Source: Bacteroidales bacterium (lineage in GTDB: Bacteria > Bacteroidota > Bacteroidia > Bacteroidales > UBA932). From it: a stretch of 13,682 bases of DNA. Below the pieces are notes generated by a model. That model searched no databases. It worked only from the letters and a program-made list of their open reading frames with translations, and was not told where the DNA came from. Positions 7,219 to 13,682 of the stretch are shown in pieces. Each line of letters begins with the position of its first letter. The first letter of the stretch is position 1. Where the stretch lies: assembly GCA_017383945.1 (NCBI GenBank), contig JAFNUQ010000167.1:1-13682 (forward strand), in the 5' to 3' direction. The translations under genes were made by a program, and so were the position numbers.

Positions 7219-8256
7219 TTAGTCTAGGGCAAAATGACTTGTGACTATGATCGATCCATCTTCTCCGCTGATTGTAGGGATCCAAGAAGACATTGCCTGA
7301 CCATCAGGGCCATAACATACGACGCCTATAGTTGGAATAATCTCCGGTGGCAGGTAACTGAAACAAAGAGGAATGCCTGGCTTGCCGGTGAAAATCTCTG
7401 AAGAATAGTCTATAACTGTTTCAAAATCGTCAGTTATAGCTACTTTGTGCAATGCGATCGTACAATCTTCACGGTATGGTCTGACTATAAATGCCAACTC
7501 ATGCTCTTCCCATTTACCATAGATGGTTGGTGCAGGATATTCCCATTCTGAAAGAAATGCTATTGCCTGCGGCAGGGATTTCTTGACGCTCACGATTGCG
7601 TGGAGTTCTTCTTCCTGCTCTTCAATTTCAAGGTCATCAAATACTGTGAGTGATTGGAAGAATGCCTCTCTCTCGCTATCTACCACTTTCAGCTCGTTTT
7701 TGATCAGGTCTGCATTTACCCTGCTGATAACTGTCTGCTTGGGCAGATCGTTGATAAATCCTTGTAGTGTTTTGAGCTCGTCTTTTGTGAATATTGACAG
7801 GAAAGCGGCGCTCATCATATAGTCTGTAACTATATCCTTGGCTTCTATCTCTGTCAATGCAAAATGTGTAGAGCCTTGACAATTCTTGAGATTATCTACT
7901 GTTAAATTCATAACCCAGACAATCTCATCTTGACGATTCCTGACAGATAGGAAATACATCCCATCCTCCCGGGTGTATTTCACTGTCCATCCAAACTGAG
8001 CGCGGAAAGGCGCTTCGTCGTGGAGATAAGTGTGCTCAAGGGTGTATGTGCCCTCCATATTAGGCACTCTCTTGAGTGTAAATTCATATTGTTTTTCCTC
8101 ATTTTCCAGAGCGTCAAACCACACGGTGCCATCAGGATAAACGTGAGCAGTATATAGGACATTGCCATCCCACCATTTGGTGTTGTCCATAATTGTCTGG
8201 GCATCGGCAAATATTGCCGCAAATGCCAATATGACTATTGCTGTAATTCTTTTCAT
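7219..8256 (-). CDS. Exported protein of unknown function, paralogue of the N-terminal half of the adjacent beta-helix protein
   Basis: The product has 345 residues with a Sec signal peptide (MKRITAIVILAFAAIFADAQ, cleavage probably after AQ), so it is periplasmic or outside the cell. An ATG at 8265, 2 bp after the upstream stop, is an alternative start adding three residues; I prefer 8256 because MKR gives a standard signal-peptide front. Residues 26-195 align by eye with the neighbour's N-terminal region: WWDGNVLYTAHVYPDGTV vs WFDGHSYYTSVSTPDGNI, DEIVWVMNL vs GQISWVLEK, a Cys near 126 in both, then FTKDELKTLQ vs VSKTELRYLQ. The C-terminal part (195-345) has acidic EIEEQEEELHA (210-220) and beta-like sequence ending GEDGSIIVTSHFALD. 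I do not recognise a named domain. The TKDEL.TLQ stretch faintly recalls the front of YARHG domains, but the YARHG signature itself is absent. It is probably co-transcribed with the upstream gene. Confidence 0.85.
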   Translation of the reverse strand: MKRITAIVILAFAAIFADAQTIMDNTKWWDGNVLYTAHVYPDGTVWFDALENEEKQYEFTLKRVPNMEGTYTLEHTYLHDEAPFRAQFGWTVKYTREDGMYFLSVRNRQDEIVWVMNLTVDNLKNCQGSTHFALTEIEAKDIVTDYMMSAAFLSIFTKDELKTLQGFINDLPKQTVISRVNADLIKNELKVVDSEREAFFQSLTVFDDLEIEEQEEELHAIVSVKKSLPQAIAFLSEWEYPAPTIYGKWEEHELAFIVRPYREDCTIALHKVAITDDFETVIDYSSEIFTGKPGIPLCFSYLPPEIIPTIGVVCYGPDGQAMSSWIPTISGEDGSIIVTSHFALD

Positions 8257-8267
8257 GACGATCATAA

Positions 8268-9746
8268 TTAATATGGCTGAACTGTTACTACAGGGCCGAT
8301 CTTACGCGGCTTAAGTGGATAATTGTTGAAGAGAAGCACAGTGTCGTCATCTATCTTCAAATGAGGCGCATTACCAAATCCATCCGAAAACGGTTGATAG
8401 ATCTCACAATTTATCATCTTTATCTCCGCTTCAGCGATAAAAAGCACACCTTGATTTTGAGCAAATCGACATTCTTCAAAGACTACTCCCTTGGTAGCTG
8501 CGTCTGCTTCAATCATTGTATACTCTTTATTCCTGAAGAAATCACAGCTATTAAAAACGACGTCCTGTACATTCATAAGCTGCATAATGCCATATGAGCA
8601 ATCGCGGATAAACGACCTGTTCATTCTGATAAATTCGGAGTTTTCAGCGACGATGCCATAGGCGCCACAGCCATAAAGGTCGGAGTCTTCTATCGTGACA
8701 CTCTGGCAATTATACAGTCCGACAACGCCACCCATACAATATCCGGGAACATTGTGTCCAAGTGTCACATTTTCAAGTTTGATATCTGTACAGTTGACGA
8801 AATTCAGGACATAGGCATAAGCCGCATTGACGATTATTCTTGAATTCTTGGTGCCCTTGATGGTCAGTCCATCGACTCCTGCAATCGTGAGCTGTCCACC
8901 GTCATATACAGGTTCACTGATAATAGTAGGTTTCTTGACATTCTTTGCAAATTCCTCGTCAACCACGACCCAGGACCTTCCGTCAATAGAAAAATAACTC
9001 TCGTCATTCAAGACATCACTAAGGTTAATCACTGCACCCTCACCGATTACGACTTCTTTTTTACCTGAAATAATAGCGCTGATAAACTCCACAGCGTCAT
9101 AGACGGTTACAGGTGCGTCGGCCTGTATTTCTTTTAATACTTCGATATTATTGATATTATATCTTGTATAATCAGGAACTTCAAGCTCTGCACCGATGAT
9201 TGACGAATTGATTTTCTCAATGTAATTGAGTGAACTTTTTGTGGTAAGTAGCTCCTGAAGATATCGAAGCTCTGTTTTTGAGACTTTTGCCAGGTAGTCG
9301 GTGTTCATTATCATACCGGATGCGGCACGCTCAATGGACTGGTCTTTCCACCACAGTTGAGATGCAAGACAATCATTTTTGCTCTTTGTGGTCTTTTCGA
9401 GAACCCAGGAGATCTGACCGTATTGGTCATAGACAGCTAGAACAGTAGCCCCTCCGGCTGAGATAAAGTTTGCCTTATTGTCATACTCTGCTCTGATAGG
9501 GACGAAGCCGGAATTCTGAGTGTCCTCAGCATAGATATAATTCCCTAAACCAAGATTGATGTAAAAAGAGAATCTGTTTTCTCCATCAGCTGACACTCCT
9601 TGGAAACGGATATTACCGTCTGGAGTAGAAACTGAGGTGTAGTATGAGTGGCCATCAAACCAATTGCCATCATATTGGCCTCCTTGTGCAAAACAATTAA
9701 TAACTGATGCACAAATAAATAATAGACAGAAGAATAGATTTTTCAT
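8268..9746 (-). CDS. Exported right-handed beta-helix protein with a conserved unknown N-terminal domain
   Basis: The product has 492 residues from the ATG at 9746. The frame can be extended to a TTG at 9767, but the ATG gives a clean signal peptide (MKNLFFCLLFICASVINCFA, cleavage near FAQ-GG). The Cys in INC is a poor lipobox because of the preceding Asn. Residues 22-195 form the domain shared with the downstream paralogue. From about 285 to 450 there is a parallel beta-helix pattern: LTIAGVDGLTIKG, FVNCTDIKLENVTLG, LYNCQSVTIEDSDLYGCGAY, FIRMNRSFIRDCSYGI, VQDVVFNSCDFFRN and VVFEECRFAQNQG. These are rungs of about 22-24 residues with regular Asn/Cys ladder positions, as in the pectate-lyase-like/Beta_helix superfamily. 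No catalytic residues of a polysaccharide lyase can be assigned, so it could be a binding or structural protein. It is first in a two-gene unit with a 2-11 bp gap to the next start. Confidence 0.88.
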   Translation of the reverse strand: MKNLFFCLLFICASVINCFAQGGQYDGNWFDGHSYYTSVSTPDGNIRFQGVSADGENRFSFYINLGLGNYIYAEDTQNSGFVPIRAEYDNKANFISAGGATVLAVYDQYGQISWVLEKTTKSKNDCLASQLWWKDQSIERAASGMIMNTDYLAKVSKTELRYLQELLTTKSSLNYIEKINSSIIGAELEVPDYTRYNINNIEVLKEIQADAPVTVYDAVEFISAIISGKKEVVIGEGAVINLSDVLNDESYFSIDGRSWVVVDEEFAKNVKKPTIISEPVYDGGQLTIAGVDGLTIKGTKNSRIIVNAAYAYVLNFVNCTDIKLENVTLGHNVPGYCMGGVVGLYNCQSVTIEDSDLYGCGAYGIVAENSEFIRMNRSFIRDCSYGIMQLMNVQDVVFNSCDFFRNKEYTMIEADAATKGVVFEECRFAQNQGVLFIAEAEIKMINCEIYQPFSDGFGNAPHLKIDDDTVLLFNNYPLKPRKIGPVVTVQPY

Positions 9747-9834
9747 AACTGAAAACTTTATATACAATAATCGTCAAATAGTTTCTAAAAAGCAAGTAAC
9801 TTATCTTATATTTGCACCTCAATTTATATGACAG
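9747..9834. other. 88-bp divergent intergenic region
   Basis: This gap separates the start of the minus-strand beta-helix gene from the start of the NhaC gene, so it must hold promoters in both directions. On the + strand a good -7 box is visible. On the minus strand I find no convincing TTG plus TAnnTTTG pair. No small gene is seen. Confidence 0.7.
9807..9814 (+). promoter_or_regulatory. Candidate -7 box for the NhaC gene
   Basis: TATATTTG at 9807-9814 is an exact match to the Bacteroidetes TAnnTTTG box and is followed by C. A transcription start about 7 bp further on would lie near 9821, giving a leader of only about 14 nt before the ATG at 9835. No good TTG is seen at the -33 position (the nearest is TTTC at 9782-9785), so the promoter may be weak or activator-dependent. 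Confidence 0.45.
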
Positions 9835-11208
9835 ATGGGTATCATTCCGGATAAATATATTTCAGAGTTATTTAGTGCAGTAAAAAGCAGATGGGAAGGC
9901 ACTGAAGGGAAGCCTATGAACGGCTGGATAGCGTTGAGCCCTCTCTTTGTATTCCTGGGAGTCTATCTTGTGACATCCCTGGTCGCCAAGGATTTCTATA
10001 AGATTCCTATTTCTGCAGCTTTCCTGATTGCAGCAATATATGCAGTGCTGATCTGTCGCGGACGCAGCCTGGAGCAGCGTATTGCTGTCTTCTCAAAGGG
10101 TGCAGGAAACAAGAACGTGCTGCTGATGATATGGATATTTGTGCTTGCTGGTGCATTTGCCTCAACGGCAAAAGCGATAGGCGCAATTGAAGCAAGCGTA
10201 AATCTCGCATTGCAGCTCCTCCCCAGCAACTTCCTCTATGCAGGACTTTTTCTAGCCGCCTGCTTCATATCAATGTCTATAGGCACGAGTGTCGGAACGA
10301 TTGTGGCTCTTGTTCCTGTTGCTGCCGGCATTTCAACTGAGCTGGCCGATGCCGGGATGAGTGGTGCATTGTTCAGCACTCCTTTTATCAGCGCAATTAT
10401 TGTAGGAGGTGCGTTCTTTGGGGATAATCTTTCTTTTATCTCTGATACTACTATTGCTGCCACCCGCACACAAGGATGCTCGATGCGTGACAAGTTTAAA
10501 GCAAATATCTCCATCGTAGGTCCTGTAGCCATAGTTGTTACGGGCGTTTATCTGCTTGTTGGGTCTTCTATAAATTACACCCCTGCCGCAGAGAGCGTAA
10601 ATCTGATACTTTTGGTTCCGTATCTACTGGTGATTGTGCTCTCGCTTTGCGGAATGAATGTGACAGCTGTGCTGACTATTGGGTTGATAATCAACGCAAT
10701 GATCGGTCTGATTGGAGGAAGTCTAAGTTGGACTTCTTATCTTGAATCCATCGGCTCTGGAATCAGCGGGATGGGAGATCTCATCATCGTGACAATGCTT
10801 GCAGGCGGAATACTTGAGCTCATAAAGGTCAATGGCGGTCTAGATTTTATCATATCCGGCATGACTCGTCGCATCAACGGCAAGCGTGGCGCTGAATTCA
10901 GCATTGCGGGGCTGGTTTCTCTTGCAAATATCTGTACAGCCAACAACACAATTGCAATCATCAGTGTCGGAAATATAGCTAAGGATATTACAGAAAAGTT
11001 TGGTCTTGACCCTCGCAAAACTGCAAGTATTCTTGACACATTTTCTTGCATTATCCAGGGCTTGATACCATATGGCGCCCAGATGCTCATGGCTGCAGGT
11101 CTTGCCGGTATCCCTGCACTGTCTATAACAGGATATCTGTACTACCCTTTTATTATGGGAGTATTTGCAGTTCTGGCAATCCTTCTAAGATTTCCTAGAG
11201 GCAGGTAG
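9835..11208 (+). CDS. NhaC family Na+/H+ antiporter (or related solute antiporter)
   Basis: This is a multi-spanning inner-membrane protein of 457 residues with roughly 10-12 hydrophobic helices. The N-terminal 30 residues are cytoplasmic-looking and charged. The NhaC/ion-transporter signature is present at 191-209 as GGAFFGDNLSFISDTTIAA, preceded by the substrate-loop-like SIGTSVGTIVALVPVAAG (148-165). The second half has the symmetry-related LANICTANNTIAI and ILDTFSCIIQGLIPYGAQ, as expected for the inverted-repeat fold of this superfamily. Family members exchange Na+ for H+. Some NhaC-like proteins instead move organic acids or amino acids, so substrate cannot be read from sequence alone. 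It lies beyond two unrelated exported-protein genes, so a link to histidine use is only inference. ATG 9835 is chosen; an ATG at 9828 is out of frame. Confidence 0.9.
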   Translation: MGIIPDKYISELFSAVKSRWEGTEGKPMNGWIALSPLFVFLGVYLVTSLVAKDFYKIPISAAFLIAAIYAVLICRGRSLEQRIAVFSKGAGNKNVLLMIWIFVLAGAFASTAKAIGAIEASVNLALQLLPSNFLYAGLFLAACFISMSIGTSVGTIVALVPVAAGISTELADAGMSGALFSTPFISAIIVGGAFFGDNLSFISDTTIAATRTQGCSMRDKFKANISIVGPVAIVVTGVYLLVGSSINYTPAAESVNLILLVPYLLVIVLSLCGMNVTAVLTIGLIINAMIGLIGGSLSWTSYLESIGSGISGMGDLIIVTMLAGGILELIKVNGGLDFIISGMTRRINGKRGAEFSIAGLVSLANICTANNTIAIISVGNIAKDITEKFGLDPRKTASILDTFSCIIQGLIPYGAQMLMAAGLAGIPALSITGYLYYPFIMGVFAVLAILLRFPRGR

Positions 11209-11212
11209 AAAC

Positions 11213-11240
11213 TAAGTAAATATACTTATATCCTTTATTT
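11213..11240 (+). terminator. Weak A/T-rich stem-loop after the NhaC gene
   Basis: TAAGTA (11213-11218), a 4-base loop and TACTTA (11223-11228) form a 6-bp, nearly all A/T stem. It begins 5 bases after the stop codon and is followed by a T-rich run (TATCCTTTATTT). The position suits a terminator but the stem is thermodynamically weak. Confidence 0.3.
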
Positions 11241-11251
11241 ATTGGGATTAA

Positions 11252-11281
11252 TTGACTAAATATGTAGTTGTTTTATATATG
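11252..11281 (+). promoter_or_regulatory. Candidate promoter for the lipoprotein pair
   Basis: TTG at 11252-11254, a 19-bp spacer, then TATATATG at 11274-11281 match the Bacteroidetes TTG / TAnnTTTG pattern with one mismatch in the -7 box. Transcription would start near 11288, leaving a leader of about 36 nt rich in CAATT repeats before the ATG at 11324. The rest of the 115-bp gap is very A/T-rich and holds no other gene. Confidence 0.45.
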
Positions 11282-11323
11282 CAATTCAATTCAATTAATC
11301 TCAATAATCTAATACCTGCTATT

Positions 11324-12019
11324 ATGAGGAAAAAGTATCTTTTACTAGCATTTAGTGCCATTATGCTTTTGATGGCATCGTGTGACAAACCGGCCCCTGC
11401 TCCAATTAAGGTCGCAGGCGTTTCTTTAAATCAAACATCCGTCAAACTTGTGGAAGGCGACCAGGTTACATTGATCGCTACTGTAACTCCGTCAGACGCG
11501 GCAAACAAAAACGTTTCGTGGACATCAAGCGACAATTCTATTGCAACAGTCGACAATGGAAAGGTAACTGCTGTCAAGGTCGGTACTGCTACAATTACAG
11601 TCATAACTGAAGATGGCAACAAGACTGCCAGCTGTACTGTTACAGTGACTGCAAGGACTTATCCTGTCGAGAGCGTGACGCTAGATAAGGATGCTGTAGA
11701 ACTGACTGAAGGCGCTGATATTACGTTGACTGCTACTGTCAATCCGTCCAATGCTACTAATAAGAATATATCATGGACTTCAAGCGACAATGCTATCGCT
11801 ACTGTAGAAAACGGAAAGGTAACTGCTGTTAAAGCCGGAACTGCTACAATTACTGTCAAGACAGAAGATGGCAACAAGACTGCTACCTGCGCTGTTACAG
11901 TCAACAAAAAGAAAGTTGATACAGTTGAAGATGATGGTAGCCTCAATTATGGTCCTGGAGGCGGCGCTGGCGACAATATAGACGAGAATAAGGACATTTA
12001 TGATGGAGGATCATTCTAA
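11324..12019 (+). CDS. Surface lipoprotein with two tandem Big2 (Ig-like) domains
   Basis: The product has 231 residues from the ATG at 11324. The frame opens further upstream (11252) but the extra 24 residues are not signal-like, whereas MRKKYLLLAFSAIMLLMASC is a complete lipoprotein signal with lipobox MASC (Cys20 lipidated). After a Pro-rich spacer (DKPAPAPIK), two bacterial Ig-like group 2 domains follow at about 30-108 and 115-193. Each has the hallmark VSWTSSDN/ISWTSSDN, IATV, NGKVTAVK, GTATITV and a closing C-V-T-V. The tail (197-231) is acidic and Gly-rich (YGPGGGAGDNIDENKD). Big2 domains are known from intimins and many surface adhesins, so a cell-envelope spacer or binding role is likely; no catalytic domain is present. 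The next lipoprotein gene starts 1 bp after the stop, so the two form an operon. Confidence 0.9.
   Translation: MRKKYLLLAFSAIMLLMASCDKPAPAPIKVAGVSLNQTSVKLVEGDQVTLIATVTPSDAANKNVSWTSSDNSIATVDNGKVTAVKVGTATITVITEDGNKTASCTVTVTARTYPVESVTLDKDAVELTEGADITLTATVNPSNATNKNISWTSSDNAIATVENGKVTAVKAGTATITVKTEDGNKTATCAVTVNKKKVDTVEDDGSLNYGPGGGAGDNIDENKDIYDGGSF
11411..11902 (+). repeat. Tandem Big2-encoding repeat, 255-bp period
   Basis: The segments encoding residues 30-108 (11411-11647) and 115-193 (11666-11902) align without gaps at an offset of 255 bp. By hand count 56 of 79 residues are identical, and the second half of each copy (from NKN onwards) is far more conserved than the first. The DNA of the later halves is also very alike, for example GGAAAGGTAACTGCTGT in both. 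This indicates intragenic duplication, or gene conversion restricted to the 3' half. Confidence 0.85.
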
Positions 12020-12020
12020 T

Positions 12021-13682
12021 ATGAAAACAAACATGAAGACATCTGTACTTATCAGTATGATCGCTGTTGCATCAACAGTTATCTGCAGCTGCCAGAAAGA
12101 CAACTTCACATCCCCAGACAGCATAAAAGAAACACATACAGTTACCTTGAATGCGTTTGATCCGGAAACTAAAACAAGTATTCAGGCTGTTTCGGGAGGT
12201 TATGCAAGCTCTTGGACACCAGAGGATTATATCGTATTGTATGAGAACAATGGAGAAAAGATTTCAGACTACCAGTCTAAGCCTCTGACCGAGTCAGACA
12301 TTATCGACGGAAAGGCGTCATTTACTGTGGAGCTCAAGACTGATACTGAGCCAAAAAGCAGTTATGAATATGTTGCTGCTTATGGATCATATATCGGTGC
12401 ATATATGAACTCATGGGAAAATTCTGCTGACGAGCAATATCAAAACTGGGCTAATCAATTTAAGTATAGTGGTGACTATATCGAGCCGCATATGATGATT
12501 GAGATGTTTTTCAACGATTTCCAAACCCCTACTGCAACATCTTTTGATCCGCAGAGCGATGTGATGATTTCAAAACCTATCAAAGCCTCAGAACAGCTCA
12601 AGGAGGCCGTTTCGCTTAGATTTGCAAGACTTGGAACAATAGTAAAGATAACATTGACTAATCTGGATGAATTTAAAGGAAAGCCGATCAATCAAGCTAT
12701 CTTTTCTGTCGGAGAAAGCTTTACAAAAAACAGAAATATCATATATGACACCATTCTGGATGAATATGCTCATATGGAAATGTTTTCAAGCGAGGATATG
12801 CCAGAACAAAATGGTGCATTTATAATTTGTCCACAGGAAACAGTTATCAAGGAAGATGGCACTGCTGATCTCTGGATAAGGACATATTCTGGCCAACTCA
12901 CGGATGAATTCAGCATTGAGCTATATCTTGCAATTGAGGAGGAAAAAGAAATTATACTCAGAAGGAAAGTCGACCTTGAAGCTGAACAAAAGAAAATAGA
13001 ATTCAAAGAAGGTGGAATGACTGTCTTTTCTGTAGGTGCGTGGTGCGTTGCTGACGTAGAGGGCGTATACTGCGAACCTAAAGTAAATGAGGCGAAGAAT
13101 GGCTTTACAGCTACATGGAAAGCAGTTGATAACGCAACTGGATATGACTGCTACCTGACTGGATATGCAGGAGAATTTGACGAGAACGGAAATCCAGAGA
13201 TTTCATATGACAAAACTGCGCTTACTCCTGTTGACAATGGTGACGGTACCTGGAAGGTAGAGGTGGAAAATGGACTTGAGCCGATGAATTATGTATTGCA
13301 CATCAAGCCAATTCCTGCAGAGGGACATTGCCTGATTGATGATAGTTATATGACATTTGAGTTCAAAGTTGGTCTGCCTGAAGTATGGTGGTTCTATCAC
13401 GATAGCTTTGGAAACCCTTCATCGTGTGATCCTATTGAAGGAACAGATGACTATATTATTGATTTCAGTCCTGGAAAGGTGAGATATCACAAGAATCTAA
13501 GCAGATACTATGACGAGGCCTGGCAGGCGCTCAAAGCATCTGGTCCTTGGTACTTCTATTCGACAGAACCTCTCGGAAAGATGCATTCGATTGAGCTCTA
13601 TTCAAAGAACGACAGCCATCTCAATTTGAAGGTATATGCCTCTAATAGTCCTAACGAGCACACAAAGGAACTTGAAGGCGTC
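12021..13682 (+). CDS. Fimbrillin-like lipoprotein with Fn3-like domain, 3' end cut by window
   Basis: The frame is open from ATG 12021 to the last base (554 codons visible). It may also start at the ATG at 12033. The signal MKTSVLISMIAVASTVICSC has lipobox ICSC (Cys24 by the first start). Residues about 38-330 resemble fimbrillin/Mfa-like beta-sandwich proteins: VTLNAF, then KTSIQAVSGGYASSWTPEDY-IVLYENNG, later LRFARLGTIVKITLTNLDEF (199-218) and INQAIFSVGESF. A Fn3-like domain follows at about 349-450 (GFTATWKAVDNATGYDCYL, then NYVLHIKPIP). From 452 an aromatic-rich segment (EVWWFYHDSFG, GPWYFYSTEPLGKMHSIELY) begins what may be another beta-sandwich, unfinished here. These features fit an outer-membrane-anchored surface protein, possibly a fimbrial accessory or adhesin. 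I do not see enough to call it a true major fimbrillin. It starts 1 bp after the Big2 lipoprotein gene, implying shared expression and perhaps physical partnership. Confidence 0.8.
   Translation, partial: MKTNMKTSVLISMIAVASTVICSCQKDNFTSPDSIKETHTVTLNAFDPETKTSIQAVSGGYASSWTPEDYIVLYENNGEKISDYQSKPLTESDIIDGKASFTVELKTDTEPKSSYEYVAAYGSYIGAYMNSWENSADEQYQNWANQFKYSGDYIEPHMMIEMFFNDFQTPTATSFDPQSDVMISKPIKASEQLKEAVSLRFARLGTIVKITLTNLDEFKGKPINQAIFSVGESFTKNRNIIYDTILDEYAHMEMFSSEDMPEQNGAFIICPQETVIKEDGTADLWIRTYSGQLTDEFSIELYLAIEEEKEIILRRKVDLEAEQKKIEFKEGGMTVFSVGAWCVADVEGVYCEPKVNEAKNGFTATWKAVDNATGYDCYLTGYAGEFDENGNPEISYDKTALTPVDNGDGTWKVEVENGLEPMNYVLHIKPIPAEGHCLIDDSYMTFEFKVGLPEVWWFYHDSFGNPSSCDPIEGTDDYIIDFSPGKVRYHKNLSRYYDEAWQALKASGPWYFYSTEPLGKMHSIELYSKNDSHLNLKVYASNSPNEHTKELEGV

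Noticed and set aside
7205..7235. Bidirectional terminator between hutI and the convergent gene
   Set aside because: I looked for a stem-loop with flanking A and T runs and found none of credible length.
7523..7822. Plus-strand reading frame inside the minus-strand exported-protein gene
   Set aside because: The Ser-rich, low-complexity product is typical of an antisense shadow; the minus frame has a signal peptide and a paralogue.
8300..8950. Polysaccharide lyase assignment for the beta-helix protein
   Set aside because: The rung pattern is clear but no catalytic Asp/Arg or His set of a lyase or hydrolase family can be identified.
9747..9767. N-terminal extension of the beta-helix protein to a TTG start
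   Set aside because: The ATG at 9746 gives a standard signal peptide; the extension adds seven residues before it with no support.
11252..11323. N-terminal extension of the Big2 lipoprotein
   Set aside because: It would bury the lipoprotein signal 24 residues inside the protein, and this stretch overlaps the proposed promoter.
11411..11902. CRISPR-like or non-coding tandem repeat
   Set aside because: The two copies are in frame inside a lipoprotein gene and encode a known Ig-like fold.
12476..13400. Several minus-strand reading frames opposite the fimbrillin-like gene
   Set aside because: The plus frame is open for 554 codons with a lipobox and fold-like patterns; the minus frames are short and without motifs.

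Overview
The window reads as a chromosomal segment of a Bacteroidota bacterium, probably Bacteroidales. The basis is: Sec lipoproteins with short lipoboxes, a fimbrillin-like lipoprotein, Big2 domains, promoter-like TAnnTTTG boxes, and no Shine-Dalgarno sequence before the start codons. I cannot name the genus. I see no RNA genes, insertion sequences, CRISPR arrays or phage genes, and no gap between genes is longer than about 115 bases.

Layout. Positions 1-713 hold the 3' part of a DUF819-type membrane protein gene. Positions 792-7213 hold a very compact four-gene histidine-degradation (hut) operon on the + strand. Its order is fused glutamate formimidoyltransferase/formimidoyl-THF cyclodeaminase, urocanate hydratase (hutU), histidine ammonia-lyase (hutH) and imidazolonepropionase (hutI). 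Together these take histidine to urocanate, imidazolonepropionate, formiminoglutamate, and finally glutamate plus ammonia plus 5,10-methenyl-THF. The junctions are a 4-bp overlap, a 1-bp gap and a 1-bp overlap, so the genes are almost certainly co-transcribed. A perfect 11-bp inverted repeat surrounds the probable promoter and ends just before the first start codon.

Convergent to this operon, with only 5 bp between stop codons, are two minus-strand genes (9746 down to 7219). They encode exported proteins that share an N-terminal domain. One carries an additional right-handed beta-helix and the other a different C-terminal part. I recognise no characterised family for the shared domain. Divergent from them is an NhaC-type Na+/H+ antiporter (9835-11208).

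From 11324 to the window edge there is a second surface-protein unit. It has a small lipoprotein with two near-identical Big2 Ig-like repeats, followed 1 bp later by a large lipoprotein with a fimbrillin-like N-terminal region and an Fn3-like domain, cut by the window end. No hut regulator and no recognised histidine permease lies in the window. The two flanking transporters (DUF819 and NhaC) are the only candidates for uptake, and that link is inference.
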